Positions 25,034-39,768 are shown, numbered from the stretch's first letter. The stretch: DNA of 42,991 nucleotides from Rhodobacterales bacterium (GCA_017303485.1 JAFLCY010000018.1:5980-48970); one strand, 5' to 3'. Translations and numbers: made by a program. Notes: generated from the letters alone by a model not told the origin.

Positions 25034-25312
25034 ATGTTTCTCAAACGTGTCGATGGTCCAAGGCAGGTCACCCTGCCGGATGGCAGCATTCTTTCGCGGG
25101 CTGACCTGCCGCCCGCCGATACCCGCCGCTGGGTCGCCAGCCGCAAGGCCGTGGTGGTCCGGGCGGTGGTCTACGGGTTGATCTCGGAAAAGGAAGCGCT
25201 GGAACGCTACGCCCTGTCAGAGGAGGAGTTCAGCCTCTGGCGCACGGCGGTGGCCAAGCATGGTGACAACGGCCTGAAAGTCACGGCGATCCAGAAATAT
25301 AGACAACTTTAG
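25034..25312 (+). CDS. sciP: SciP, CtrA-inhibitory DNA-binding protein (DUF1153)
   Basis: A 92-residue DUF1153 protein matching SciP, with the stretches MFLKRVDGPRQVTLPDGSIL and RWVASRKAVVVRAVVYGLIS. The last is followed by SEKEALERYALSEEEFSLWR, a helix-turn-helix region. In Caulobacter SciP binds DNA and CtrA to restrain transcription of CtrA-activated genes outside a cell-cycle window (family knowledge). The gene is directly upstream of ctrA, the usual neighbourhood in Rhodobacterales. The ATG has a purine-rich GGAAGGGAAGGG upstream. Divergent from mnmA. Confidence 0.93.
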   Translation: MFLKRVDGPRQVTLPDGSILSRADLPPADTRRWVASRKAVVVRAVVYGLISEKEALERYALSEEEFSLWRTAVAKHGDNGLKVTAIQKYRQL

Positions 25313-25339
25313 ATAGATTAATGATCTCCCTCTGGCATA

Positions 25340-25354
25340 GTAACCCTTGATTAA
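25340..25354. promoter_or_regulatory. Near-consensus CtrA box upstream of ctrA
   Basis: GTAA-cccttga-TTAA fits TTAA-N7-TTAA at seven of eight positions, 55 bases before the ctrA ATG. A further half-site GTTAAC lies at 25373-25378. Autoregulation of ctrA is known in Caulobacter, which supports the reading. No GANTC methylation site was seen in this gap. Confidence 0.5.
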
Positions 25355-25408
25355 CCATTGACCGGCAAAGCTGTTAACGATGAACCACCGGAGCGGAGTT
25401 TTCAAGAA

Positions 25409-26116
25409 ATGCGCATTCTGCTTGTCGAGGATGACCCCACCACCTCGCGCAGCATCGAATTGATGCTGACCCATGCCAATCTGAACGTCTATTGCACCGA
25501 CATGGGCGAAGACGGGATCGACCTGGCCAAGCTGTATGATTACGACCTGATCCTTCTTGACCTGAACCTGCCGGACATGAGCGGGCATGAGGTGCTGCGC
25601 CAGGTGCGCCAGGCCCGGGTCGAAACCCCGATCCTGATCCTTTCGGGCGCGGATGATACGGAAAACAAGCTGAAAGGCTTCGGTTTTGGTGCCGACGACT
25701 ACTTGACCAAACCCTTCCACCGGGAGGAGTTGGTGGCCCGCATCCACGCGATCATCCGGCGGTCGAAGGGGCACAGCCAGTCGATGATCAAGACCGGGCG
25801 GGTGTCGGTGAACCTCGATGCCAAGACCGTCGACGTCGAGGGCAAGGCGGTACATCTGACCGGCAAGGAATATCAGATGCTGGAACTGCTCTCATTGCGC
25901 AAGGGCACGACGCTGACCAAGGAAATGTTCCTCAATCACCTCTACGGCGGAATGGACGAGCCCGAATTGAAGATCATCGACGTCTTCATTTGCAAGCTGC
26001 GCAAGAAACTGGCCGAGGCGACGGGGGGCGACAATTACATCGAGACGGTCTGGGGCCGGGGTTATGTGCTGCGCGATCCCGCTGGCGGGCAGGCCCGGCT
26101 TGCGGCCAGCGCCTGA
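25409..26116 (+). CDS. ctrA: Cell-cycle response regulator CtrA
   Basis: A 235-residue OmpR-type response regulator. The receiver domain begins [20 protein letters not shown]; the phosphorylated aspartate is Asp51 in [14 protein letters not shown], as in Caulobacter Ctr[20 protein letters not shown] follows, with the conserved lysine. The winged helix contains [20 protein letters not shown], then [20 protein letters not shown] and the wing [16 protein letters not shown] 25409 begins the fold; the frame is open to 25358. CtrA governs cell-cycle genes in Caulobacter and mainly motility and gene-transfer-agent genes in Rhodobacterales (known). It follows sciP by 96 bases with a near-consensus CtrA box between. 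Confidence 0.97.
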   Translation: MRILLVEDDPTTSRSIELMLTHANLNVYCTDMGEDGIDLAKLYDYDLILLDLNLPDMSGHEVLRQVRQARVETPILILSGADDTENKLKGFGFGADDYLTKPFHREELVARIHAIIRRSKGHSQSMIKTGRVSVNLDAKTVDVEGKAVHLTGKEYQMLELLSLRKGTTLTKEMFLNHLYGGMDEPELKIIDVFICKLRKKLAEATGGDNYIETVWGRGYVLRDPAGGQARLAASA

Positions 26117-30384
<4,268 letters not shown>

Positions 30385-30419
30385 GGCCCGACTCGGGAAT
30401 TTCCGGTTTGTTCGCGAAT

Positions 30420-30434
30420 GTTCTTAAAAAGTTC
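30420..30434 (+). promoter_or_regulatory. LexA-type SOS box (GTTC-N7-GTTC)
   Basis: GTTC-ttaaaaa-GTTC at 30420-30434 exactly fits the direct-repeat SOS box known for LexA in alphaproteobacteria such as Rhodobacter. A third GTTC lies just upstream (30410-30413), at six-base spacing. The box ends one base before a candidate -35 (30435-30440), so bound LexA would block the promoter. It lies 36 bases after recG and 56 bases before the 40-codon gene. Confidence 0.7.
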
Positions 30435-30464
30435 TTTACAGGCCATCGCCGATATGAGAACAAT
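30435..30464 (+). promoter_or_regulatory. Candidate promoter of the 40-codon gene
   Basis: TTTACA (30435-30440), 18-base spacer, AACAAT (30459-30464), 26 bases before the ATG. Five of six and four of six matches. Position next to the LexA-type box is what makes it interesting. Confidence 0.35.
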
Positions 30465-30489
30465 GCAGCAACAACTCATGGAGGACACG

Positions 30490-30612
30490 ATGAAAGACGC
30501 CATGAAGACCTTGCTGAGCCACACGCCGAAGGGGGCCGTGGAAGACCTGGTTGGGGTCGCGTCGCTGTTCGCCCTGCTGTTTGCCGTGCTGTCCTTCCCC
30601 GGCCTGTCCTGA
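30490..30612 (+). CDS. Small single-pass membrane protein (40 aa), putatively SOS-controlled
   Basis: A 40-residue protein, MKDAMKTLLSHTPKGAVEDL plus a hydrophobic second half (VGVASLFALLFAVLSFPG) ending at LS. A short amphipathic, basic N-terminus of about 18 residues is followed by one predicted membrane helix. GGAGG at 30480-30484 is five bases before the ATG, which decides the start over upstream in-frame ATGs at 30418, 30454 and 30478. A LexA-type box and a promoter lie before it and a strong intrinsic terminator after it, so it is a complete single-gene unit. I do not recognise a named family. The arrangement recalls SOS-induced small inner-membrane division inhibitors such as Caulobacter SidA; that function is inference. 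Confidence 0.8.
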   Translation: MKDAMKTLLSHTPKGAVEDLVGVASLFALLFAVLSFPGLS

Positions 30613-30696
30613 AAGTTTCTGCCCCGCGCTCTGTCCCCCGAGGGTGACGGTCCGCCTCGCCTGGCCTACCGTCCGCCATTTCCAGACGCGCTACTG

Positions 30697-30731
30697 CCGC
30701 CGCCATCCCCCCGGATGCGCGGCGGTTTTTT
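30697..30731 (+). terminator. Rho-independent terminator
   Basis: CCGCCGCCATCC (30697-30708), 4-base loop, GGATGCGCGGCGG (30713-30725) with one bulged base, then six T (30726-30731). It ends the small SOS-type unit and faces the convergent IscU-like gene, whose stop is at 30745. Confidence 0.85.
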
Positions 30732-30744
30732 CATGCGGTGAGGG

Positions 30745-31188
30745 CTAGGCGGCGGCTTGCGCGGCTTCCATCGCCTCGCAGACGGCTTCCAGCGCGAGGA
30801 GGATCGAGGCATGGCGGTTCTTGTAGTCACGGGCGGGAAGCAGGACCTCATAACCCTGGAACGGAGCGGCAGGAACCCCGCCACCCTCTTTCAGCATGGC
30901 GCGAAGGGCGTCGCGCGCGGCCTGCAGCTCCGGCAGGCTGCGACCCAGGACGACCTGACCCAGCACGGCGGCAGAGGCCTGTCCAAGGGCGCAGGCCTTC
31001 ACGTCCTGGGCGAATTCGGCGACGCGACCGTCCCGGACCACCACATCCGCCGTCACCGTGGATCCGCAGAGGGGCGAGCGGCGGCGGGCGCTGCCGTCCG
31101 GCGCGGGCAGCCGGCCAAGATGCGGGATATCGGCGGCAAGCCCGAGGATGCGGGCAGAGTAGAGTTTGATGAGGTCGCTGTCGCTCAT
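30745..31188 (-). CDS. IscU/NifU-like Fe-S scaffold family protein, lacking the third ligand
   Basis: A 147-residue protein of the NifU N-terminal/IscU family. Cys41 in PLCGSTV and Cys66 in KACALGQASAAVL match the first two cluster cysteines of IscU. The aspartate that normally follows the first Cys (CGD) is Ser43, and the third cysteine motif HCSIL is HASIL here (Ala127), so two classic cluster-site residues are missing. A free Cys137 lies ten residues further on. Thus it may bind a cluster differently or act in another step. ATG 31188 with GAGGGG upstream starts the family alignment; the longer frame overlaps hisI. It diverges from hisI across 61 bases. Confidence 0.85.
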   Translation of the reverse strand: MSDSDLIKLYSARILGLAADIPHLGRLPAPDGSARRRSPLCGSTVTADVVVRDGRVAEFAQDVKACALGQASAAVLGQVVLGRSLPELQAARDALRAMLKEGGGVPAAPFQGYEVLLPARDYKNRHASILLALEAVCEAMEAAQAAA

Positions 31189-31249
31189 GGTATTCCCCTC
31201 GCTCACCCCGTATGTAGTCCGGCGAGCCCTGACTGCCAAGGAGAAGCCC

Positions 31250-31621
31250 ATGTCCTTCGACCCGGCAACACTGAAGTATGACGCGGCCGGGCTGATCCCC
31301 TGCGTGGCGCAGGATGCCGTGTCGGGCGAGGTGCTGATGATGGCCTGGATGAATCCGGCCTCGGTCGCGGCGACGCTGGAGACGGGGAAGGTCACCTACT
31401 GGTCACGCTCACGCGGGGCGTTCTGGGTGAAGGGAGAGACCTCCGGGCACCATCAGAGGCTGGTCGAGCTGCGGCTGGACTGTGACCGGGATTGCCTGCT
31501 GGCGCTGGTCAGGCAGGAGGGACCGGCCTGTCATACCAACCGCCGGTCCTGCTTCTACACGGCGGTCCGGGGCGGTGAGGAGGTTGAGATCATGGCACCT
31601 CTCGAAGCCGGACAGGACTGA
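31250..31621 (+). CDS. hisI: Phosphoribosyl-AMP cyclohydrolase
   Basis: A 123-residue single-domain HisI catalysing the third step of histidine synthesis. Motifs are EVLMMAWMNPASVAATLETG, VTYWSRSRGAFWVKGETSGH, the metal-binding LDCDRDCLLALV and GPACHTNRRSCFYTAV. The separate HisE domain is absent, as usual for alphaproteobacteria. AAGGAG six bases before ATG 31250 fixes the start. No other his gene lies here. It converges on gluQRS with a 34-base gap. Confidence 0.97.
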   Translation: MSFDPATLKYDAAGLIPCVAQDAVSGEVLMMAWMNPASVAATLETGKVTYWSRSRGAFWVKGETSGHHQRLVELRLDCDRDCLLALVRQEGPACHTNRRSCFYTAVRGGEEVEIMAPLEAGQD

Positions 31622-31655
31622 CACCACCGCGACCCCGACAGATTGCGCCTGAACG

Positions 31656-32501
31656 CTATCGTTCCGGCAGCCCGACCATGCGGCGAATGTCGGCGGGGGT
31701 GGCGCCCTCGCCCCGGTATTTGCTGATGGCGCGGGCGTCGTCGCGTTTGGCCAGCCGCTTGCCCTGATCGTCGCGGATCAGGCGGTGGTGGTGGTAGACG
31801 GGGGTTGGCAGGCCGAAAAGGTGTTGCAGGATAACCTGGACGGGGGTGAAGTCGAACAGGTCCTCGCCACGGATCACATGCGTCACACGTTGCTGTGCGT
31901 CATCAAGGGCTGCGGCGAGGAAATAGGCCACGATATCCTCGCCCTTGCGGGAAAGGACCACATCGCCGATCCGGGCCAGCGCCTGATCGCGGTCGATCTG
32001 ATGGGTGCCTTTATGGACCGGGCCGGTATCCTGAAAGCTCAGATTGGCGGTCGAAAGCGCGTCCAGGGCGGCAGCGAGATTCAGGCGCAGCGCGTCACCG
32101 GGTTGGCGGCTGGCCAGGGTCCGGTGGCGGCAGGTTCCGGGATAGACGCTGAAGGCCACACCTTCCTGCGGGGCTGCAAGGGCGGCGCGGATATCGGAAC
32201 GGGTGCAGGAGCAGGGATAGAGAAGTGATTTGGGAACAAGGGTTTCCAGGCAGTCGTTGTAGCGGGCGATATGTTCGGACTGGCGCAGGATCGGGCCATC
32301 CCATGTCAGGCCAAGCCAGGCGAGGTCTTCCTGGATCAGCGCGTCGTATTCCGGCTTAGACCGCTCAAGATCGGTGTCCTCCATCCGCAGGAGGAAGAGG
32401 CCGCCTGCTGCCCGCGCCATGTCATGGGCGAGAATCGCCGAATAGGCATGGCCAAGGTGCAGCGGGCCGGTCGGGCTGGGGGCGAAGCGGGTTACGAACA
32501 T
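31656..32501 (-). CDS. gluQ: Glutamyl-Q tRNA(Asp) synthetase
   Basis: A 281-residue truncated glutamyl-tRNA synthetase relative. It has the class I HIGH-type site TRFAPSPTGPLHLGHAYSAI, LLRMEDTD, the zinc-binding YPCSCTRSDI and YPGTCRH, and the KMSKS-equivalent KRLAKRDDA. It lacks the anticodon-binding domain, as this family does, and attaches glutamate to the queuosine base at position 34 of tRNA-Asp. The C-terminus is short (RRMVGLPER). It is followed upstream (in its own direction) by a 106-base gap with two hairpins from trmFO. Confidence 0.95.
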   Translation of the reverse strand: MFVTRFAPSPTGPLHLGHAYSAILAHDMARAAGGLFLLRMEDTDLERSKPEYDALIQEDLAWLGLTWDGPILRQSEHIARYNDCLETLVPKSLLYPCSCTRSDIRAALAAPQEGVAFSVYPGTCRHRTLASRQPGDALRLNLAAALDALSTANLSFQDTGPVHKGTHQIDRDQALARIGDVVLSRKGEDIVAYFLAAALDDAQQRVTHVIRGEDLFDFTPVQVILQHLFGLPTPVYHHHRLIRDDQGKRLAKRDDARAISKYRGEGATPADIRRMVGLPER

Positions 32502-32523
32502 GGGGTGCCGTCAAAGGCTTGAT

Positions 32524-32586
32524 CCGGGACCTCCCGGACAACCGGGGAAGCTGCTGGACAGCGAGGCCCCGGGTCAAGCCCGGGGC
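32524..32586 (-). terminator. Two GC-rich hairpins between trmFO and gluQ
   Basis: CCGGG-acct-CCCGG at 32524-32537 and the perfect GCCCCGGG-tcaag-CCCGGGGC at 32566-32586. On the minus strand they follow the trmFO stop (32608) and precede the gluQ ATG. There is no T-run; they may be an alphaproteobacterial palindromic repeat or a transcript end structure. Confidence 0.45.
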
Positions 32587-32607
32587 GGGCAATTTCTGTA
32601 TTGCAGG

Positions 32608-33942
32608 TCAGCCTGCCAGCCATGCGGAGAAGGCGTCCTTCGCGCGGTCGGTATAGGCCTTGTAGCGGTCCTTCCGGCCCTTGCGGCCACCCTTGGCGTC
32701 GATCGGAGGGAACAGGCCGAAGTTGACATTCATTGGCTGGAAGGTCTTCGCCTCGGCGCCGCCGGTGATGTGGGTCACCAGCGCACCCATCGCGGTTTCG
32801 GGGGGCGGAGGGGAAAGCTCGCGTCCGAGAAGATCGTGCGCGGCCATTCTTCCTGCGAGCAGCCCCATCGCAGCGGATTCGACATAGCCTTCGACGCCGG
32901 TGATCTGCCCGGCGAAGCGTATATACGGGTGCGACTTCAGCCGCATCTGCGCATCCAGCAGCGTGGGCGAGTTGATGAACGTGTTGCGATGAATGCCGCC
33001 AAGGCGGGCGAAACTGGCGTTCTCTAGACCGGGAATCAGCTTGAAAACAGCAGTTTGCGCGCCGTATTTCATCTTGGTTTGAAAACCGACAATGTTGTGC
33101 AGCGTGCCAAGCTTGTTGTCGCGGCGGAGCTGGACGACGGCATAGGCTTTCACGTCTGGCCGGTGCGCATTCGTCAGCCCCACCGGCTTCATCGGCCCGT
33201 GGCGCAGGGTTTCGCGGCCGCGTTCGGCCATGACCTCGATCGGCAGGCAGCCGTCGAAATAGCCTGCCGTCTCTCCCTCGTGGAATTCGGTCTTCTCGGC
33301 AGCAAGGAGGGCGTCGATGAAGGCTTCGTATTCATCGCGGGTCATCGGGCAGTTGATGTAGGCCTTTTGCTCGTCCTCGGTCTCGCCCTTGTCGTAACGG
33401 CTTTGCAGCCAGGCGACCGACATGTCTATACTTTCTGTATATACAATCGGCGCGATGGCATCGAAGAAAGCAAGGGCCTCTGCGCCGGTGGCGGCGCGGA
33501 TGCTTTCGGCGAGCATCGGGCTGGTCAGCGGGCCTGTAGCTACAATCCAGTTGCCAGTTGAGGGAAGTTCGGTAACCTCCTCATAAGACGTCGAAATCAG
33601 CGGATGAGACTTCAGCCTTTCCGTTACGGCGCGGGCGAAGGGATCACGGTCCACCGCCAGCGCGCCTCCGGCGGGAAGGCGGTGGTTCTGCGCCATCTCC
33701 ATCACCAGACTGCCTGCTTCGCGCATTTCCCAATGGATGAGGCCGACGGCATTGCGTTCGTGATCGTCCGAGCGGAAGGAGTTCGAGCAGACCATCTCGG
33801 CGAAGTCGCCGGTGCGGTGGGCGAAGGTGGCGACCTTGGGTCGCATCTCGTGCAGGACGACGGGGACGCCAAGGTTCGCGGCGGCCCAGGCGGCTTCGGA
33901 GCCTGCCATGCCACCGCCGATGATGTGCAGGGGTTCGGTCAT
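32608..33942 (-). CDS. trmFO: Methylenetetrahydrofolate--tRNA-(uracil-5-)-methyltransferase TrmFO
   Basis: A 444-residue FAD- and folate-dependent enzyme making T54 of tRNA. The FAD motif [20 protein letters not shown] starts at residue 9. Other signatures are [20 protein letters not shown] (with a reactive cysteine), [40 protein letters not shown] and [20 protein letters not shown]. It overlaps the small upstream gene by four bases. Around 33420-33445 the codons become AT-ended (GTA TAT ACA GAA AGT ATA), unlike neighbours, yet encode the conserved [10 protein letters not shown]. This stretch carries one of three TGTATATAC words. Confidence 0.96.
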   Translation of the reverse strand: MTEPLHIIGGGMAGSEAAWAAANLGVPVVLHEMRPKVATFAHRTGDFAEMVCSNSFRSDDHERNAVGLIHWEMREAGSLVMEMAQNHRLPAGGALAVDRDPFARAVTERLKSHPLISTSYEEVTELPSTGNWIVATGPLTSPMLAESIRAATGAEALAFFDAIAPIVYTESIDMSVAWLQSRYDKGETEDEQKAYINCPMTRDEYEAFIDALLAAEKTEFHEGETAGYFDGCLPIEVMAERGRETLRHGPMKPVGLTNAHRPDVKAYAVVQLRRDNKLGTLHNIVGFQTKMKYGAQTAVFKLIPGLENASFARLGGIHRNTFINSPTLLDAQMRLKSHPYIRFAGQITGVEGYVESAAMGLLAGRMAAHDLLGRELSPPPPETAMGALVTHITGGAEAKTFQPMNVNFGLFPPIDAKGGRKGRKDRYKAYTDRAKDAFSAWLAG

Positions 33943-34233
33943 GGCGCCGATGTAGCGGCGCGGGCGGCGGCGAACAAGGCCCGGCGTTCGGCATCGATGT
34001 CCACCGCCCGGCCAAGTTCGGCAGCTTTCTGGAAGAAGCCGGGGGCGGGGTGGCCATCGGGCGAGAGGCGTTGCCGCAGGAGGGCGGCGCGGAAGGGCAG
34101 TCCAGCGCGGGCGTCGTCCGCCATCAGCGTCTCCAGGGCGCCGGTGAGGTCAGCCATGCGCAGGCCAAGTTCGCGCGCAAGCTCGCCGTAGGCGATGGTC
34201 TCGCCCGCAGCCGCAAGGGCCGCGAGCCGGGCC

Positions 34234-34247
<14 letters not shown>
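33939..34247 (-). CDS. Conserved small protein of unknown function between gyrA and trmFO
   Basis: A 102-residue protein from ATG 34247; the start lies inside the gyrA 3' end (14-base overlap). The N-terminal half reads [20 protein letters not shown], followed by [20 protein letters not shown], a likely winged-helix-type segment. The second half holds [20 protein letters not shown] and then [12 protein letters not shown]. The order of elements loosely resembles the DNA-binding half of O6-methylguanine methyltransferases, but the PCHR active site is absent, so methyltransferase activity is not supported. I do not recognise a named family. Overlap with both gyrA and trmFO (ATGA) shows it is translated in the same operon. 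Confidence 0.75.
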
Positions 34248-36963
<2,716 letters not shown>

Positions 36964-37007
36964 CGGCGCGCGCGCTTTCTGTGCAGGATCAAGATTTAGC
37001 TGGTGGG

Positions 37008-37037
37008 AAGATACACCATCCTAGCTATGGGGTGCAA
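37008..37037 (-). promoter_or_regulatory. Candidate promoter of gyrA
   Basis: Minus strand TTGCAC (37032-37037), 18-base spacer, TATCTT (37008-37013), about 45 bases before the gyrA ATG. Each box matches at four positions. A TAGCTA palindrome lies in the spacer. Confidence 0.4.
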
Positions 37038-37154
37038 TGGCGGGCCACGACCAGAAAACTGTTGCAAGAATGGGCGGGCAAGAGATTGTTTTCATTGAAC
37101 CTTAATTCCGCCCTGCCAGGCTGCCAAAATGGGTCATCGGAAAGGAGGAATTCC

Positions 37155-37424
37155 ATGGTCGGGCAGGAAACGGAACTGATGCTGAAGGGATACGGGCTGA
37201 CCACGGCGGAACTGTACTATCGGATGCCGGACTACCGCAGCGTCCTCAACAGTTTCATCTGGCAGGACTATGATCTGGCGCCGGACTATCCGGAACTCTT
37301 TAAGTTCATCGAGTTCTGGCAGGAAAAGATCGACGGGCCGCTACATTCCGTCCGCTTCACCCACCGCAAGCTGATTGCGCCGGGGGAATGGCGGAACGTG
37401 GTGGGTGAGTTCCGGCTGCACTAG
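37155..37424 (+). CDS. Usg family protein
   Basis: An 89-residue protein matching the Usg family of alphaproteobacteria, with KGYGLTTAELYYRMPDYRSV, LNSFIWQDYDLAPDYPELFK and FIEFWQEKIDGPLHSVRFTH. The family is named from a gene next to trp genes and its function is not established; earlier suggestions of a link to phosphoribosylanthranilate isomerase are weak. No trp gene is nearby here. A strong AGGAGG lies seven bases before ATG 37155, so expression is probably efficient. It is divergent from gyrA. Confidence 0.9.
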   Translation: MVGQETELMLKGYGLTTAELYYRMPDYRSVLNSFIWQDYDLAPDYPELFKFIEFWQEKIDGPLHSVRFTHRKLIAPGEWRNVVGEFRLH

Positions 37425-37714
37425 GTCGGCAGGCAAGTCTGGAAACAGTCCAGCCGTCCGCGGCGGATTGTCTGTGGTTTGCTCAGCGCAAGAAGCTCAC
37501 ATTCCGGAAACAATCAGACCGTGCAGTGGCCGTTGTATTTACCGTAGATACATTTGTATATACACGTTGAAATACAGAACACTATCATCGGGTTGCGCCC
37601 GGTCGATCCCGACATGTCGCATGAGAGGGCGGCAAAGGCGGTGATCGGCTACCCGATGATCCCGTCGGCTGCCGGACGCACCGGACCGCCGAAAAGTTCA
37701 TCCTGATGAAACCC
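37425..37714. other. 290-base gene-free stretch between convergent usg-type gene and ornithine cyclodeaminase
   Basis: I see no gene here that I can support. It holds a small hairpin CTGGA-aacag-TCCAG (37439-37453) just after the Usg-type gene and an AT-rich core (about 37530-37590) with TGTATATACA at 37555-37564. A 28-codon reading frame from ATG at about 37615 to a TGA near 37700 lacks a ribosome binding site and family resemblance. The composition is less GC-rich than the flanks. Confidence 0.4.
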
Positions 37715-38752
37715 TCAGGTTCTTGCAGCACGCAGGATCATGCCGAAAAGATCGCGCGGATCGTCGGGGTCGGCGATCATGTCGAGGTCATCGTAAAGCC
37801 CGGTTTCCGCCAGCTTGCTGCGGATGTAGCGCAGGGCCGAGAAGTCCTCGATGGCGAAACCGACGCTGTCGAAAAGGGTGATCTCTGCCGCGCTGGTCCG
37901 GCCCGGCGCTTCCCCGGCAATCACGCGCCACAACTCAACGACCGGGTGATCGGGGTCAAGCTGCTGGATCTCGCCCTCGACGCGGGTCTGGGCCGGATAC
38001 TCCACGAAGATCGAGGAGCGCAGGAGGATGTCGCGGTGCAGCTCGGTCTTGCCGGGGCAGTCGCCGCCGACCGCGTTCAGGTGGACACCGCTGCCGACCA
38101 TGTTGTCGGTCAGGATCGTGGCGTACTGCTTGTCGGCGGTGACTGTGGTGATGATCCCGGCGCCCTGGATCGCCTCTTCCGCCGTGCGGCAGGAGGTGAC
38201 GCGCAGGTCGCGTCCCGCAAGGTTCCGGGCGCATTTTGCGGTGGCGGCGGGGTCGAGGTCGTAGAGCCGGACCTCGCGGATGCCGCAGACCTCACGGAAG
38301 GCGAGGGCCTGGAATTCGGCCTGCGCGCCATTGCCGATCAGCGCCATCACTTCGGTCTTCGGGCCTAGCCATTTCGCCGCCATCGCGCTGGTCGCGGCGG
38401 TGCGCAGCGCGGTGAGGATGGTCATCTCGGACAGAAGGACCGGGTAGCCTGTGGCCACATCGGCCAGAAGTCCGAAGGCCGTGACCGTCTGCAGGCCCTT
38501 CTTCATGTTGGACGGGTGGCCGTTCACATATTTGAACCCGTAGGTCTCGCCGTCGGAGGTCGGCATCAGCTCGATCACGCCGACATCGGAATGCGAGGCG
38601 ATCCGCGGGGTCTTGTCGAAGAGCGGCCAGCGGCGGAAATCGGCCTCTATCTCGGCCACGAGGTCGCGCATGACCCGCTCGATGCCGAGATGGACGACAA
38701 GCTTCATCATCTTGTCGACCGAGACGAAGGGGACGAGGTTGAGGGCCATCAT
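37715..38752 (-). CDS. Ornithine cyclodeaminase
   Basis: A 345-residue member of the ornithine cyclodeaminase/mu-crystallin family. It shows FKYVNGHPSNMKKGLQTVTA, VLLSEMTILTALRTAATSAM and the NAD-binding segment TEVMALIGNGAQAEFQALAF, then NAVGGDCPGKTELHRDIL. The last is characteristic of true ornithine cyclodeaminases that convert ornithine to proline and ammonia. The ATG at 38752 overlaps the stop of the arginase gene by four bases, so the two enzymes act in sequence from arginine to proline. Confidence 0.93.
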   Translation of the reverse strand: MMALNLVPFVSVDKMMKLVVHLGIERVMRDLVAEIEADFRRWPLFDKTPRIASHSDVGVIELMPTSDGETYGFKYVNGHPSNMKKGLQTVTAFGLLADVATGYPVLLSEMTILTALRTAATSAMAAKWLGPKTEVMALIGNGAQAEFQALAFREVCGIREVRLYDLDPAATAKCARNLAGRDLRVTSCRTAEEAIQGAGIITTVTADKQYATILTDNMVGSGVHLNAVGGDCPGKTELHRDILLRSSIFVEYPAQTRVEGEIQQLDPDHPVVELWRVIAGEAPGRTSAAEITLFDSVGFAIEDFSALRYIRSKLAETGLYDDLDMIADPDDPRDLFGMILRAART

Positions 38753-39672
38753 TTGCTCCGCGTCGGGCGGTCGAAGACCTTCTTGCCCATCAGGCTTCCG
38801 ACGAGATCGACCATCAGCCGCGCCGTCATGCCGCGGTCGTCGAGGAACGGGTTCAGTTCGACGAGGTCGAGCGAGGTGACGAGGCCGCTTTCGTGCAGGA
38901 GTTCCATCACCAGATGCGCCTCGCGGAAAGTGGCGCCGCCGGGGACGGTGGTGCCGACGGCGGGGGCGATGGAGGGGTCGAGGAAATCGACGTCGAGCGA
39001 GACATGCAGCATGCCGACTTCGCGGCGCACGAGGTCAAGGAACTCGCGCAGGGGGGCGACGAGGCCGCGTTCGTCGATCACCCGCATGTCGTTGATGGCG
39101 ATGTCGCGTTCCTGCATCGCGGCCTGTTCCGCCGGATCGACCGAGCGGATGCCGAACATGCAGATGCGCGGGGCAGGGACGGCCATCGGGAAGGGCGGGA
39201 AGGCGTCGAACCCGTCGCGCCCGGCGATATAGGCGAGCGGCGTGCCGTGCAGGTTGCCGGAGGTGGTGGTCAGCGGCGTATGGAAATCGGAATGCGCGTC
39301 GAGCCAGAGCAGGAACAGCGGACGATCCTGACGTGCGGCGTAGGCGGCGGCCCCGGCGGCGGAGCCGAGCGCAAGCGAATGGTCGCCGCCCATGATGATC
39401 GGGAAGCCGCCCTGCGAAAGCGCATCATCGACGCGGTCCATCAGGATTTCCGCCCAGCCGACGGTTTCGGCAAGGTGGTGGACGGCAGGATTGGGGCAGG
39501 TGACGTCGCGCAGGTCGGGCAGCGTCAGATCGCCCCAATCCTCGACGCCGTGGCCTTCGGCGGCGATTTCGTGATGAAGGCCCGCAACGCGGTAGGCGGC
39601 AGGGCCCATCAGGCAGCCTGCACGCTTCTGGCCAGAGTCGATGGGCGCGCCGATCAGGATGGTCTTGGGCAT
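38749..39672 (-). CDS. Arginase
   Basis: A 307-residue manganese ureohydrolase. The metal-binding motifs are all present: GGDHSLALGS, LWLDAHSDFHTPLT and SLDVDFLDPSIAPAVGTTVP. GNLHGTPLAYIAG is in the active-site region. The start ATG 39672 gives MPKTILIGAPIDSGQKRAGC with GGAGG six bases upstream; the ORF opens further upstream at 39729 without support. It hydrolyses arginine to ornithine and urea, feeding the overlapping ornithine cyclodeaminase. Divergent from ccmF across 174 bases. Confidence 0.95.
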   Translation of the reverse strand: MPKTILIGAPIDSGQKRAGCLMGPAAYRVAGLHHEIAAEGHGVEDWGDLTLPDLRDVTCPNPAVHHLAETVGWAEILMDRVDDALSQGGFPIIMGGDHSLALGSAAGAAAYAARQDRPLFLLWLDAHSDFHTPLTTTSGNLHGTPLAYIAGRDGFDAFPPFPMAVPAPRICMFGIRSVDPAEQAAMQERDIAINDMRVIDERGLVAPLREFLDLVRREVGMLHVSLDVDFLDPSIAPAVGTTVPGGATFREAHLVMELLHESGLVTSLDLVELNPFLDDRGMTARLMVDLVGSLMGKKVFDRPTRSK

Positions 39673-39751
39673 TGGAACCTCCGCTTTTCCATCGTGTAGC
39701 GGGGCGGGAAGGCCGCTGGCAACCGGCATTTCGGCAGGATTGCGGGGGGAG

Positions 39752-39768
39752 AACCGGCATTCTGCCGG
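39752..39768. repeat. AACCGGCATT direct repeat and hairpin between arginase and ccmF
   Basis: AACCGGCATT occurs at 39721-39730 and 39752-39761, 31 bases apart. The second copy extends into CCGGCA-ttc-TGCCGG (39754-39768); the first is followed by TCGGCAGG, a weaker hairpin. Possible operator sites in the shared divergent region; unproven. Confidence 0.35.

Noticed and set aside
30697-30731. Terminator acting for the IscU-like gene on the minus strand
   Set aside because: The T-run is on the plus strand only; on the minus strand the hairpin is followed by CAGTAGCG with no T-run.
37022-37027. TAGCTA near gyrA as a third copy of the bamA/fabZ -10
   Set aside because: No acceptable -35 lies 16-18 bases away on either strand; a TTGCAC-N18-TATCTT pair for gyrA overlaps it instead.
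37615-37702. 28-codon reading frame in the gap after the Usg-type gene
   Set aside because: No Shine-Dalgarno, no similarity that I can see, and ordinary length for chance; kept only as part of the gap description.
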